From contig CM046878.1 in NCBI GenBank assembly GCA_025667525.1, positions 82,170,196 through 82,234,195 on the forward strand: a stretch of DNA of 64,000 nucleotides. The letters are read 5' to 3'. Of this stretch, positions 29,628 through 41,545 are shown piece by piece. Positions within the stretch are counted from its first letter, which is position 1. Every line of letters begins with the position of its first letter. Source of the stretch: Glebionis coronaria (lineage: Eukaryota > Streptophyta > Magnoliopsida > Asterales > Asteraceae). Under the pieces are notes generated by a model. It was not told the DNA's origin and did no database searches. It worked only from the letters and a program-made list of their open reading frames with translations. Made by a program: the position numbers and the translations under genes.

Positions 29628-32600
29628 TGATTGTGGTAAAATACGACCTTTTAGAAAAAAGGCGTAAAAGCGGTAAGTATTAAACAAATGACTTTAGGAA
29701 AAATCAAGTGTTAATGACCCAATGAAGTTCGTTTCCCAAAGAGGTATATGTGTGAGAAATTTGTTAAATGTTTGTGATTAATGATTGGTTTAGAAGGGGA
29801 TGAGAAAAGAAGATGACGAAGACGTAAAAATAAAAAGTAATACTACTAGAAAGTTAAAACGTAGAACCTTAAAAACAACAAAAATAAAAATTAATTCTAA
29901 AAATTACCAAAAATTCACCAAAAATCAAAATAAATAAAATAAGAGTTTACCAATGATCAAAACTTTTTCAAACCTTTTAAATAATTAAATATTCAATTTT
30001 TAAATGCTAATTAAAGCCCTAAAAATCAAATAAATTATCAAAAAACCCAAATAAAGATTTTTCAATTGGTAAACCTCTAAAATGACCTAAAAAGATTAAA
30101 AACTATTTTTAGAAAATTTTAAACTAATAAAAAACTATTTAATATGATTTAAAAACTATTAAAACTTAAAATAATTATAAAAATTAATCTAAAAGAGATA
30201 AAATTATTCTAAAAGATACTAAATTCCTATTTTAATGTATTAAACCTAAGAAAAATGTAAAAAGTTGAAAAATGTGAAATTTGAAAAATAATAATAAAAT
30301 AATATTAAAATAATATTAAAAATTCAAAATTATAAAAAATTCTAAAAACTTGCAAACTAGTTTATTTTAACCTAAATAATCAGAAAATCAAAGTAAAATT
30401 ACCAAAATACCCCTATTGGGCCCTCAAATGGGCCAAAACCAAAAACAGTCAACACAAATGGGCTTTTGGGCCCAAAAAGTCAAACTTGGCCCAATTGACT
30501 TGGAAAAGCCCTATCTGACTCAAAATTAAATTCTAAGAACAAAACTCTAAAGGCCCAAAAGCTGAATATGAGCTTATCACAGCTTATTAAGCACACAGCT
30601 TATTCTTATTGGGCTTTTCAGCCCATTAAGCAATAAGCTAATGCCATAAGCTCTAATTTGACACACAACCTTCTTTTGGGATGCTTATGAGATCTGTAAA
30701 AAGAAATTTTGAAAAAGCTCACTCAATAAGCCAGAAATAAGCAAAGTATTATTTCACAAAACGACAAAATAGTCGTGTTTGAGAAATAAGGCACCTCAGA
30801 ACTTGATTCAACTTGCAAAAGATCACAAATGGACTCAATAAGCCAAATCAATCAACAAAAATCCAATAAGCACAACCAATAAGCCAGAATAAGCACAAAT
30901 GAACTTATGAAAAAGTCAATGGAGTTGGTTTTCTAGTCAAACCCTAAAGTCAACCCACCAAATGCTCCAATATGAACAAATGGGTCAAATAATGAGCACC
31001 TATTACAAAAACCAAGTTGTTGCTGGTTAAAATAAGCTATTATAGCTTATTGATAAGCTGAACCCAATTTTACACTAGCAGTGGCAACTAGCAGGGGAAA
31101 GGAGTTCCCACTGCTTTGACTATTTGACCAAGCTTATTTGAGAGTTCTGGTTGTATTCAATTGGAAACAAAGGCACCCTTGTGATCAGTGAATCACAAGG
31201 AGTCAATAGCAACAAGAAAATCACAATATGGTTCACACAATAAGCCACAATAAGCCAAACAGTCACCAGATATAGCCCAGATATGGAAATAAGCAGTTAA
31301 GCACTTAATAAGCAGATTTAGCATGAATAAGCCAACCAAACTTAACAGGATGCATACACAAGCTATATAAACTAAGAACAAACACAAAGCAACAAGAATC
31401 AAACACTGAATCAAAGTAAACAACAAGATCAAAGCACAAAAAGTTTCTGATGAACAATGAACAATATGCAGACAAGTTTTGCTGATCTACTTGACACTAG
31501 ATCTAATTTCAAGCCTCAAATCCTTCTTCCCTGGTGTAGTTAACCTAGATTTAACACTTGTTAACCCTAGTATATGATTAGATCTAGGTGTCCCCTAAAT
31601 TTAAGCCAAATTCACCAAGTAAACAAGATTTTATGACCTATTTTATGAATCTATGTGTTCAAACCCTCAAAACCTGCAAACAGATGAACAATAGCATCTA
31701 AATAACAGATACCAACTCTTAGTAACAATAAACAAGCACTTAGCAAACCACAAATCCAATTTATGCAGTAGACCCAAACACTCCTTAATCTACCACTTAA
31801 CAAAGAAACTTGTGATTTCTTCTAATAACCTACTGATTTTAAAGATCAAAAACACTTACTAGGTAGCAACTAACACAATCAAACTCAAAAATCACCAGCA
31901 AAAACACAAATACTCAAAATCAAAGCACCAAATCAAAAACAGTCATAAACATGAAATTTTTAGGGGAATCTTAACAAGAGCTTATACCTACCTTCCACAA
32001 CATCCTAGGAAGGCCAGCAATGCTCCTTGGACCTTGTTCAACAACTAGAACAAGACCAAGGTACTTCAACAAAGAAGATCAAAGCCTGCTGATGTTCAAA
32101 GTAGAATAAGGCTTTGATTATGATATGTCTTCAACACAAGCAGCAAACAAACTCAACCAAAGGCTTAGAACCCTTCTCAGGCTTGGTGTCAACAAGCTTG
32201 AAGGAGCTCAAGGCAAATGGCTAAGGGTTAGTACACAAATATAAGCCAAAAATAGAACCTAGGATTTCAAGGCCTTTGAACCTTAAAAACCTTTCAAACC
32301 TAGACGTGCCTTAACCACAAGGTTAAGGAAGGTCTAATCAAACAAATGGAACCCAGAATTAGCCTACTCAAACACCAACTTTTAATCAAATCAAAAAGAG
32401 AATTCAAAATTTCAGAAATTCAAATTTTATTTAAACTTTAAAAAGGAATTACAAAGATAATAGCCTAAAACTAGAACAAAGGGACTCTCACATGTTGAGG
32501 TCTCCTTTTATAGGCAAATGCCTGGCTAAACACTATTCACAAACCCTAGCAACTGAAATTCCTATTCTATCCTTGCAAAATCTTCTAGGTGTGTTTCCAG

Positions 32601-33549
32601 CTGTTTTGGTTGAATCCTGGACGTTTGTTGAGTGCTTTGTGAGCAAGTAATGATTTGCAGCCCTTGATTTTGCCAAGTCATGATTAAATGCTAGGTGTCG
32701 TATTGTGAGTGGAGATGGGGGTATCATTCTGGTAGTGGGATTTGAGGTTTAAGGTGTGGGATGTGATTGAGGTGATGTGAATCACACGTGGGATTAATCA
32801 ATTTTGATTTCCCCTTTGTTTTACTCCTTTTTTATCCTGGGTAAAAACTTGTTCTTGCCTGGTAAAAATCCCAACAGTAAGTGTTTGGCGCATTTTTAGG
32901 GATTTAAACTTTGGGATATGACAGTTTTGGTCCTTGAGTTTTGGAAAAGAGTGAATAACAAGTTTATTTGTCCAAACAAACGTGTTCCTTTGTTATACAA
33001 CTTTCACCACTTGGCAGTTTTGGCACAAACTTTCCAAAAAGTGTTTCAAGGGTTATTTTTGACACTTTTGCATATTTCAAGGGCTGATTTAGGACAATGT
33101 TGATCTTCAAAGGTCTTCAATGCAACTTAAACTTCATGAGGGATCATTGTTGGCAATTTGGATTTATTGAGGGACTAATCTTGCCATTTCTTCAAAGTTG
33201 AAGGACCTTTTGTGTAATTTTGACAAACTTAAGGGACCAAACTTATAATTATCAATATACAAGGGTTTTAAGTGTCATTTCTTCAATAAATGAGGATCAA
33301 TCTTGTTTGTCTTCAAGTCTTCAAGGATAAATGTTGGATATTCCATGATTTAGGGCCCGGTTCTTTGTACGGCTTTGTTTCTCGTGTCCGTTTTTCCTTG
33401 TATCTTGTGATCTTTTGTCTTTTTCACGATATCCATACCTAAAATACACAAGTAAACAAACACAAGCATATATATGGTATATTATGACATTTTTATGCAT
33501 TTAAAGCCCGAAAAGAACGATGAGATCATGTATAAATGCCATCTCATCA
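29628..33549 (-). repeat. 3' LTR of Athila element G
   Basis: 3,922 bp, on the element strand TGATGAGATGG to CCACAATCA. By eye it differs from the 5' LTR at roughly 55-60 positions (about 1.5%). It contains the AATAAGC cluster at 30580-31330. The scattered open stretches inside it are not supported as genes. Confidence 0.95.
30580..31330. repeat. Cluster of AATAAGC/GCTTATT words in Athila LTR
   Basis: In about 750 bp AATAAGC or its complement appears more than 20 times, often as AATAAGCCA, with palindromic pairs such as AATAAGCTATTATAGCTTATT. The same cluster is in the 5' LTR at about 60590-61340. Confidence 0.85.
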
Positions 33550-33557
33550 CTCCCCCA
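33550..33557 (-). other. Polypurine tract of Athila element G
   Basis: TGGGGGAG on the element strand, directly before TGATGAG of the 3' LTR. Confidence 0.9.
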
Positions 33558-35712
33558 TACTAAGCCATTGCCGTGCCCTCACGCAATGCTAGAATAAAGT
33601 ATCTAAACATCACCAAAGTTCAAATTTATTAACCTTTATTGAAGAGTAAAAAGACTTGCAACATACTACGAAGATGTGTAAAGACATAACATATGATTTT
33701 CATCACGAAAGTGACTTTTAGGGTCAAAGAATAGAAACAAGTAAATGTCCCTTAGAGTAAACTTCGTCATCCTTGATTGTCATACATTCCATGCTAAGTG
33801 CAAAAACAAGATCATTGTTGGTACAAGTCACAATGCTAACACTACTCATACGTCCAAATTGTGTAATACTTTTTCTCCCCGCAATCCTAGTTATTATAAA
33901 AGGAAATGGGTTACTAGCATTTTTTATCTATTTGTCATGGATCACAAGTGATTCATATTGACTTATTTGAGTAGTTATTAGTCCGAAAGCAAAGTAGAAC
34001 GATTTGATCAATAGTTAGCCGAAGGACAAAATCTTTTAAAACGGCTTCTCGTGTATCTCCTTAAGTTCATATCTTGGCATAACTCGTTTCACGATTTGAG
34101 ACCTTTCTCGGACCGATATTTGGCATGTACTTCATACTTCAAATCTTGGGAAGACGTTCTTGAAATTATGGTCTTCTCTTCATATATTTAGAATTTCTTC
34201 ACTTGACGTTTTTTGAGAGATTCTTCGTATTAGGACCACGACTTCATCATTTTTCTTCAATCTTTACTTTGGATTTTGATATACAACGATCCGCCTCCTT
34301 TTCGGACTTGGATATATTTATCCTCATACCTTGTTAGGGTCTTTTTGGATAGACTTTCTCCATGATCTTTAGGGGAGTAATTGCTTTTCGTCGTGTGTCT
34401 CGATCCTTCATATTGATTTAGGAATAATGATACTTCACATCATCTTGGATCTTTAGCAAAAATAGAGCTCCTCATGCCTTGTTAGGGCCTTTTTGGATGA
34501 TCGCCAGTCTTTGCGTCCCGCTTCAATAAGTTATGCCTTGGCTATGAACTCTATTCAATCCCGAGCAACTTTTAAACGATCTTGCGCTAGAGGCTAAGTA
34601 ACCTTTCAAATCGTACGACCTTACTTATTGCAATTATGATTTATTCCTAATGCATTGATCTTATGGGAAGAAAAAGCCACCATTAAAAACATATGAGTTT
34701 TTGAAAGAACATTTTCATGTTCTACGTTTAGCATGATCACTTGTCTAACTCTATCATCTCTCGTTCTTCACTATATAAAGACCTCTAATTAATGAGACTC
34801 GTGAATACTTAGCCATGCAAGTCAAAATTAAGCCAAATTTGGATTAGCTTTCATTAAGACTATATCAAATCAAAGTTTTGGGTTTTCAAGCCACCTATAG
34901 GATCTTGCACTTTCTTGGACTTTTTCAAGTTTAGAGAATGCGTTTTAAAGTTCCCTTGATAAGTGACTTTCTAGGATCAATTATAGGAACTTGCGAAAAG
35001 TTCTTGTTCTTAACCCGTATGAGTTAAGACTTTCGCGTTTTAAAGCTCCCTATATAAAAGTCTAGCAAAACTTGAATTGAGCGGGTTAAGGAATGTAAAT
35101 GGCTCCAAATGCCCATCAAGTCAAAAATTAACTCTTATGCTACCCATCGGAAAATATACATTCGTGTCTTAAAAACACTTAAGAAAAAATTTAAAATTTG
35201 GCCATTTTTAGCCTTATTATTAGCAAAACAAAACACTGAAAATTGGAAAGCGTGAGGGCGTAGCAAAGCAAGTATCTATTCACCCCCCCATACTAAAAGT
35301 AAACATTGTCCTCAATGTTTCGAGTCTAAAGGTGGAGCACCCCCATACTAGAGACGAAGAGTCGAATGCTTAGGATCTAGCATGGAAAGGGTGATCAACA
35401 ATATATCTAAAGCCGTTTATTAAGTATGCTAAAAGATAATTGTTAGAACAATAAAGGATATGTCATGGATTCGAGAAAAACTTCTTCAAGCCAACGATGG
35501 AGGCTCACTTAAACGAACACGAGAGTCTTCAATCGTAGATGATGATGATGATCTAGATAACACAATCACAAACAACCACAAGACAACGAGTTGAAAGGGT
35601 ACAAGTCCCCTTATTAGTGAATAGTAAGCATAAAGGATAAGCATGGGATCTCCCCCACGAGGCACCTCGTTTTTGATTACCGAGTCATGAGCTCGACTCG
35701 ATCCCCTCAATG
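33558..35712 (-). other. 3' noncoding region of Athila element G, no env ORF left
   Basis: Athila elements often carry an env-like ORF here. None longer than about 75 codons with an ATG is visible on the minus strand. An open stretch at 35710-35486 begins with TTG and holds one hydrophobic segment (FQLVVLWLFVIVL). That is too little to call a protein. A CCTTGTTAGGG..TTTTTGGAT phrase occurs twice (about 34329 and 34477). Confidence 0.7.
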
Positions 35713-38544
35713 CTAATTATCATTGGGGAAGGTGACTTGGTCGAGGGCAACCATTGAAGGAATTTCCCAACCAAAGTAGTGCTTAAGCCTATGTCCATTC
35801 ACCTTGAAATTAGGACCATCATCTTGAGCTAGCTCAATGGTCCCATAAGGAAACACTTGTGTAATGGTGAATGGACCCGACCAACGAGATTTCAATTTCC
35901 CGGAAAATATCTTAAGACGAGAGTTAAAAAGCAACACTTGATCACCAACGTTAAAAACCCGGTTTTTAATCTTTGAATCATGAAACTTTTTAGTCTTTTC
36001 TTTAAAAATTAATGAATTTTCATAAGCATTATCTCTTAATTCATCCAATTCATTCAATTGTATTTTCCGGTGATCTCCCGCGGTCTTCAAGTCAAAGTTT
36101 GCATGCTTAAGGGCCCAATATGCCTTGTGCTCCAATTCAATGGGCAAATGACAATTCTTCCCATAGACTAACTTATAAGGAGTGCAACCGATAGGTGTCT
36201 TATAAGCGGTCCTAAAGGCCCATAAAGCGTCATCAAGTTTGTTGAACCATGAAGCACGGTTTTCTCCAATTGACCTCTATAAAATCCTCTTTAAAGCTCG
36301 GTTCGAAACCTCGACTTGCCCACTCGTTTGCGGGTGATAAGCCGTAGAAAGACGATGAGTAACTCCATATTTCTTTAGTACCTTTTCGAATTGGTCATTA
36401 CAAAAATGGGTTCCACGATCGCTTATAATAGCACAAGGGGTTCCGAACCGAGAGAATAATTGCTTCAAAAACTTCACTACCACACGAGCATCATTAGTAG
36501 GCAAAGCCTTAGCTTCCACCCACTTAGAAAGGTAGTCCACCGTGACGAGGATATATTTGTTGCCATGAGATGATGGAAACGGCCCCATAAAGTCTATTCC
36601 CCATATGTCGAAAATCTCACATACTTGAATTATGTTTTGCGGCATTTCATCACGTTGAGACGATTTTCCTTGACGTTGGCACGAATCACACGACTTCACA
36701 AGTGCGTGTGCATCACGATAGATAGAAGGCCAAAAGAAGCCGGCATCGAACACTTTCTTAGCCGTGAGATTAGCACCGTGGTGACCACCCGTGGGTCCCC
36801 CGTGACAAGCTCTAAGGATATTAGAAGCTTCGGCACCAAAAACACAACGTCGAACGAGTTGATCCGCACAAACTTGAAAGAGATAAGGGTCGTCCCAAAA
36901 ATAGAACTTGACGTCACGAAAGAATTTTCGTTTTTGTTGTGTCGTCATACCCTTGATTATGAAATTGCCCGCATGGTAATTTGCAATGTCGGCAAACCAT
37001 GGGGTGGTGTCTTTAGAATTCACTACACCGAGAGTCTCAAGAGGAAATGTTTCGGTGATTTCCTTGTTCTTGAAAACATCTTTGTGAGGATCTTCTAGAC
37101 GAGAGAGATGATCGGCCGCTAGATTCTCGGCTCCTTTTTTGTCAAGCACGGTGACATCAAATTCTTGGAGGAGGAGCATCCAACGAAGTAATCTCGGCTT
37201 AGCATCTAGCTTAGCTAAGAGATACTTGATAGCCGAATGGTCGGTATACACGATGCTTTTAGTCAAGACGAGATAAGGTCGGAATTTCTCAAAAGCATAG
37301 ACCACGGCAAGGAATTCCTTTTCCGTTGTGGTATACTTTAATTGAGCATCGGTCATCGTCTTACTAGCATAGTGGATAGGATGGAAATGCTTGTCATAAC
37401 GTTGCCCTAAGACGGCCCCTATAGCATAATCACTTGCATCGCACATGATTTCAAAGGGTAATTCCCAATTAGGAGCAACAAGAATGGGAGCTTCGGTAAG
37501 TTTCCTTTTGAGAGTTTCGAAAGCTCTAACACAATCCTCATTGAAGTTAAAAGGAGCATCCTTCTCGAGAAGGTGTGTCATAGGTCGAGAAATTTTCGAA
37601 AAGTCCTTGATGAAACGACGATAAAAGCCCGCGTGGCCTAGGAAACTCCTAACTCCTTTAACGGTTTTGGGGTGAGGTAGCTTGGCGATGACGTCTACCT
37701 TAGCTTTATCGACCTTAATCCCCGCCTTCGACACCTTATGTCCTAAGACGATTCCTTGTTTACACATGAAATGACATTTTTCCCAATTAAGCACAAGATT
37801 GGTTTCTTCACAACGTTTTAACATTTGCTCGAGATTAGATAAACATGACGTGAACGAATTGCCAAACACCGAGAAGTCATCCATAAATACTTCCATCGAA
37901 TTCTCGATCATATCGTGAAAAATTGCCATCATACACCGTTGAAACGTACCCGGTGCATTACAAAGTCCGAAAGGCATCCTACGATAAGCGAACGTTCCAT
38001 AAGGACACGTAAAAGTAGTCTTTTCTTGATCACGAGGGTCGATAGGGATTTGAAAGTAACCGGAAAAACCATCTAAAAAGCAATAGAATTCATTTCCCGC
38101 GAGTCGCTCCAACATTTGATCCATGAAGGGCAAAGGAAAGTGGTCTTTACGAGTGGCGTCATTTAACTTTCGGTAGTCAATACACACCCTCCAACCGGTC
38201 ACAACACGAGTGGGAATTAACTCGTTGTTTTCATTAGGCACAACGGTCATTCCTCCCTTTTTAGGGACACAATGGATTGGGCTCACCCATGGGCTATCGG
38301 ATATAGGATAAATCATTCCCGCGTCAAGGAGTTTAAGGACCTCCTTTTTAATGACATCGTGAATTTTGGGATTCACCCTTATTTGACTTTGGATTGCGGG
38401 TTTGTAGTCCTCCTCCATTAAAATCTTGTGAGTACAAAATTTTGGGTCAATACCCTTAATGTCGGATATTTTCCACGTAATTGCCCCTTTATGAGCCTTT
38501 AGAACTTTCAAGAGCTCGGTTTTTTCATTATTAGCAAGACCTAT
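35713..38544 (-). pseudogene. Athila element G pol: RT, RNase H, integrase
   Basis: The frame is open from the D insertion point to 36277, then passes one TAG (in place of Glu after RALKRIL) and stays in frame to the stop at 35713, about 930 codons. RT motifs are [52 protein letters not shown] and the catalytic FMDDFSVFG. RNase H has [26 protein letters not shown] and [10 protein letters not shown]. Integrase has the HHCC finger ([10 protein letters not shown]...CDSCQRQGK) and its three acids in [16 protein letters not shown] and [11 protein letters not shown]. It ends with GDQVLLFNSRLKIFSGKLKSRWSG. All catalytic residues are intact. The only lesions are the TAG and the separation from gag-protease by D. 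Confidence 0.95.
38540..38544. repeat. Target site duplication of element D, left copy
   Basis: CCTAT before TGTAAAACC. The right copy after the third LTR is CCTCT (56054-56058), one mismatch. The Athila reading frame is continuous when D and one copy are skipped. Confidence 0.8.
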
Positions 38545-39472
38545 TGTAAAACCCGCGTGCTTTTACCATGAATAGTGCCCCTAAGATCGTACATTCTAGA
38601 TTAAAACTTACCTCATGTAGTATTGATCACATTCATGTGCTAATAATCAAGCAAGTGCATACGTGTATGTCATGACAAGTATCGATTACGTACGAACCCA
38701 TGATAAACAGTTAATAATATATCACGTGAACATAATTAAATCATGAACACCATTTAAAATACTAACTAAAATAATTACGTAAATACTTATAATATATTTA
38801 CGAGCGTTAAGTTTACGATAAACGACACGTTAAAAGAAACAGAAACACGTTAAACACGAGCACGTTTAACCACGAACGAACACGAAACATCGGGACACGA
38901 GAATGGTACGGGTACCCCATGTGGGGCCCCCATACCCACGGCACACATAGACAAAATGGGCTTAGCCCATGGACTTTACAAGTTAAGGGGGGGTAAAAGT
39001 AAAAACATGTTTTCATTTTCATTTTCAAGAAATAAACATAAAAACCCTAAAAAGAGTTTTCTCCTCTCCTTTTTCTCCTCCTTGTGCCGCCACCTCTACA
39101 CCACCATAAGAGGGTGTTTGTTTGATTTTGATCTTAAAAACAAGTGTTAGAATACGTGTTTGTTCATCCTTTTTCCAAGCTACATAGTGGTATACCTTTC
39201 TAACCCTTCTTTTTAATTCTTTTTAATTCTTTTAATCTGTGATTATTTTCATGAACATGTTATTATTTTTCTTATGAAAACAAGGTAATTAATCATTGAT
39301 CTAACATGTTTTGGTATTAATTAAAATCAAAGAATGGTTTATAAGGGTGTTTGTTTTTGGCCGCCTAGCAAACAAACCCGAGGGGGGGTTTGGTTTGCTA
39401 TTGCCGCCACCACCAAGACCACAATTGGTCTTGGTTGGCTCATGTGGGACCCACGGCAGCAAGGGGACACGT

Positions 39473-39497
39473 GTGCCCCGGGTTTGGCCCGGGGTAC
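39473..39497 (+). repeat. GC-rich hairpin in LTR of element D
   Basis: CCCCGGG-TTTGG-CCCGGGG stem in an otherwise AT-rich LTR, repeated in the other two LTRs (about 46736 and 53999). GGGCTTAGCCC and GGGGCCCCC palindromes lie about 0.5 kb upstream. Confidence 0.8.
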
Positions 39498-40170
39498 GGT
39501 GTCGAATTCATACCCGATTCATGGTTCGTTGGTTAAAATCATGATCTATGTTACATGTAATTTTTATGAATCATGAACTTAGGATATAATTAATTAATAA
39601 CATGAAACATTAATTAAATCATGACTTAGATTATTTTAATTATTAGTTTAGCATGACATTAATTTAACCTAAGTATTTTATGTTATAAGTTATAATTAAT
39701 TAATTATTAAAACATGCCTATAATTAATTAATTTAGACATGACTTAGGTTATATTATTATAAATAATAATACACATTTTAACCTAAGTATTTTTTTCATT
39801 TCATTTTAATTAATACATGTTACACTTTAATTAAAATGCTTAACCTATAGTTTAATTAAAATACATGAAATAATAATTAAACTATACACTATATCATATG
39901 ACTTAAGAATAAGCTTATAACACTTAGACTTATATGTTAGCTTATGTAATCAGCTTAATTCTAATTATGGAAACTTCTATTTATAGAAACTTAATTAAAT
40001 AAGGCAACTAATCTAATTATGGAAACCTTCTATATATGGAAATCAATCTATTTCAGGCAGCTAATCTAATTATGGAAACCTTCTATATATGGAAACTTAT
40101 TTAATTAAGGCAGCTGATCTATTTTTGGAAACTTTCTATTTTTAGAAACTAATCTATTTTAGGCAGTAAA

Positions 40171-40339
40171 TTCTATTTTTGGAAACTTTCTATTTTTGGA
40201 AACTTTCTATTTTTGGAAACTTTTTATTTTTGGTAACTTTCTATTTTTGGAAACTTTCTATTTTTGGAAACTTTCTATTTTTGGAAACTTTCTATTTTTG
40301 GAAACTTTCTATTTTTGGAAACCTGCTATTTTTGGAAAG
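40171..40339 (+). repeat. 17-bp tandem array in LTR 1 of element D, ten units
   Basis: Unit TTTCTATTTTTGGAAAC. The fourth unit has TTTTTATTTTTGGTAAC and the tenth CTGCTATTTTTGGAAAG. Seventeen bp is not a multiple of three, so the open Phe/Trp/Leu-rich frame across it is an artefact. Confidence 0.97.
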
Positions 40340-41545
40340 TTACTTATTATTACACAGTAAGTATAATAATACATGAAACACCAGTAATACTTAATCAGAT
40401 TAATCAGAATACAAGATAAACACAGTTTAAGGCTTTAAACAGTGAACCATGACCTAAAACATACTAAATCAGCTATAATGAGACACAGAACCCAGTACGT
40501 AATCAGTGAATCGATACTTATACACGTGTGTATTCATGTAGCGTTAGTGATTCAGAAGTAGGAGTCTTTCTTCCGTTCATTCACTGGACTTGAGGTACGG
40601 ATTCCCGTCCTTTCAGTATGGACATTCCTTCCTTATTAGGATTTCCCCGTATGCAGCCAACTGTTTTCCCCAGCATTTGTTTTATTGTTTTGAACTGCTT
40701 ATGTTAATTTAGCATAAACTATAGCCATATACAAGCATGACCAGTTTCACCTAGTTATGGAGGTACCATAACCATAGCATTGGAGGCACCGATGTTATGA
40801 CTTCCCCACGGCGGAGTGATTGCTCGTGGCGTCCCTTTCAGTTTTGGCCATATTATTATATCATGTGGGGCGTATGGGTGCATCCTAGTTACATGTTTTA
40901 TTCAGTTTATCATGGTGAATGTGGTGTGTGCCTTGCACCCTTCACAAGGAGCTGATCCCTCCTACCCAAATCAGTATATTGATTAGAGGCATCCCCTCTA
41001 ATCTGCATGATGAGGTCACCCCTCCAAGTATTCATGCACGTGACCTTTTCATGACCTATATGGGCTATGGTATATATATGTTAAAATAGTTTTCACAGGT
41101 TAAACATAAGGCTTTTCAAACTATAAAACCAGTTTTCATGATACTTAACCAGTTTACTCAGTACTTAGTCTTCCGCTGTTATATGTTACATGCTTATCCT
41201 ATTTCATGATTTATTGTACATCCGTGCACTGAGCGTCTTGCTCAGCCGTTACTTTCCTTTCCATGTCCCAAAACGGCAGGTACCCAAGACTCGAGCATTT
41301 GGAGGACGCACATAGGATGGAAGCTGCCAGAGACTTCTTTTCCTTTTTGCCTTCATATAGTTATGCTTGTTTAGTCTTTATTCAGTTCATTTCCTTTATT
41401 TATGTTTTGGGCTTATGTTTGGGAACCGATGTTTGATTCCGGTTTTCCCTATGGTCATGTATGTTTTACTACATATCACCTTGCATGCTTTGATGACACG
41501 CCATAATCACGCGTGACATTCCATTTATCAAAATGGGGTGTTACA

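Larger units (their letters stand above)
38545..41545 (+). repeat. LTR 1 of element D
   Basis: 3,001 bp. Private states are A at 38593, a run of seven G at 38987-38993 and A at 39630. It has ten units of the 17-bp repeat. Confidence 0.96.

Noticed and set aside
35486..35710. Possible env remnant with one hydrophobic segment after Athila pol
   Set aside because: It starts with TTG, has no ATG and only one hydrophobic stretch; kept as noncoding.
36625..37098. 157-codon plus-strand ORF
   Set aside because: Antisense shadow of the intact Athila RNase H-integrase frame, with no independent motif.
40179..40376. Open frame with Phe/Trp/Leu repeats, also at 47441 and 54721
   Set aside because: It is the translation of the 17-bp tandem array. 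17 is not a multiple of 3, so the periodic peptide is an artefact; the frame has no support beyond the array.
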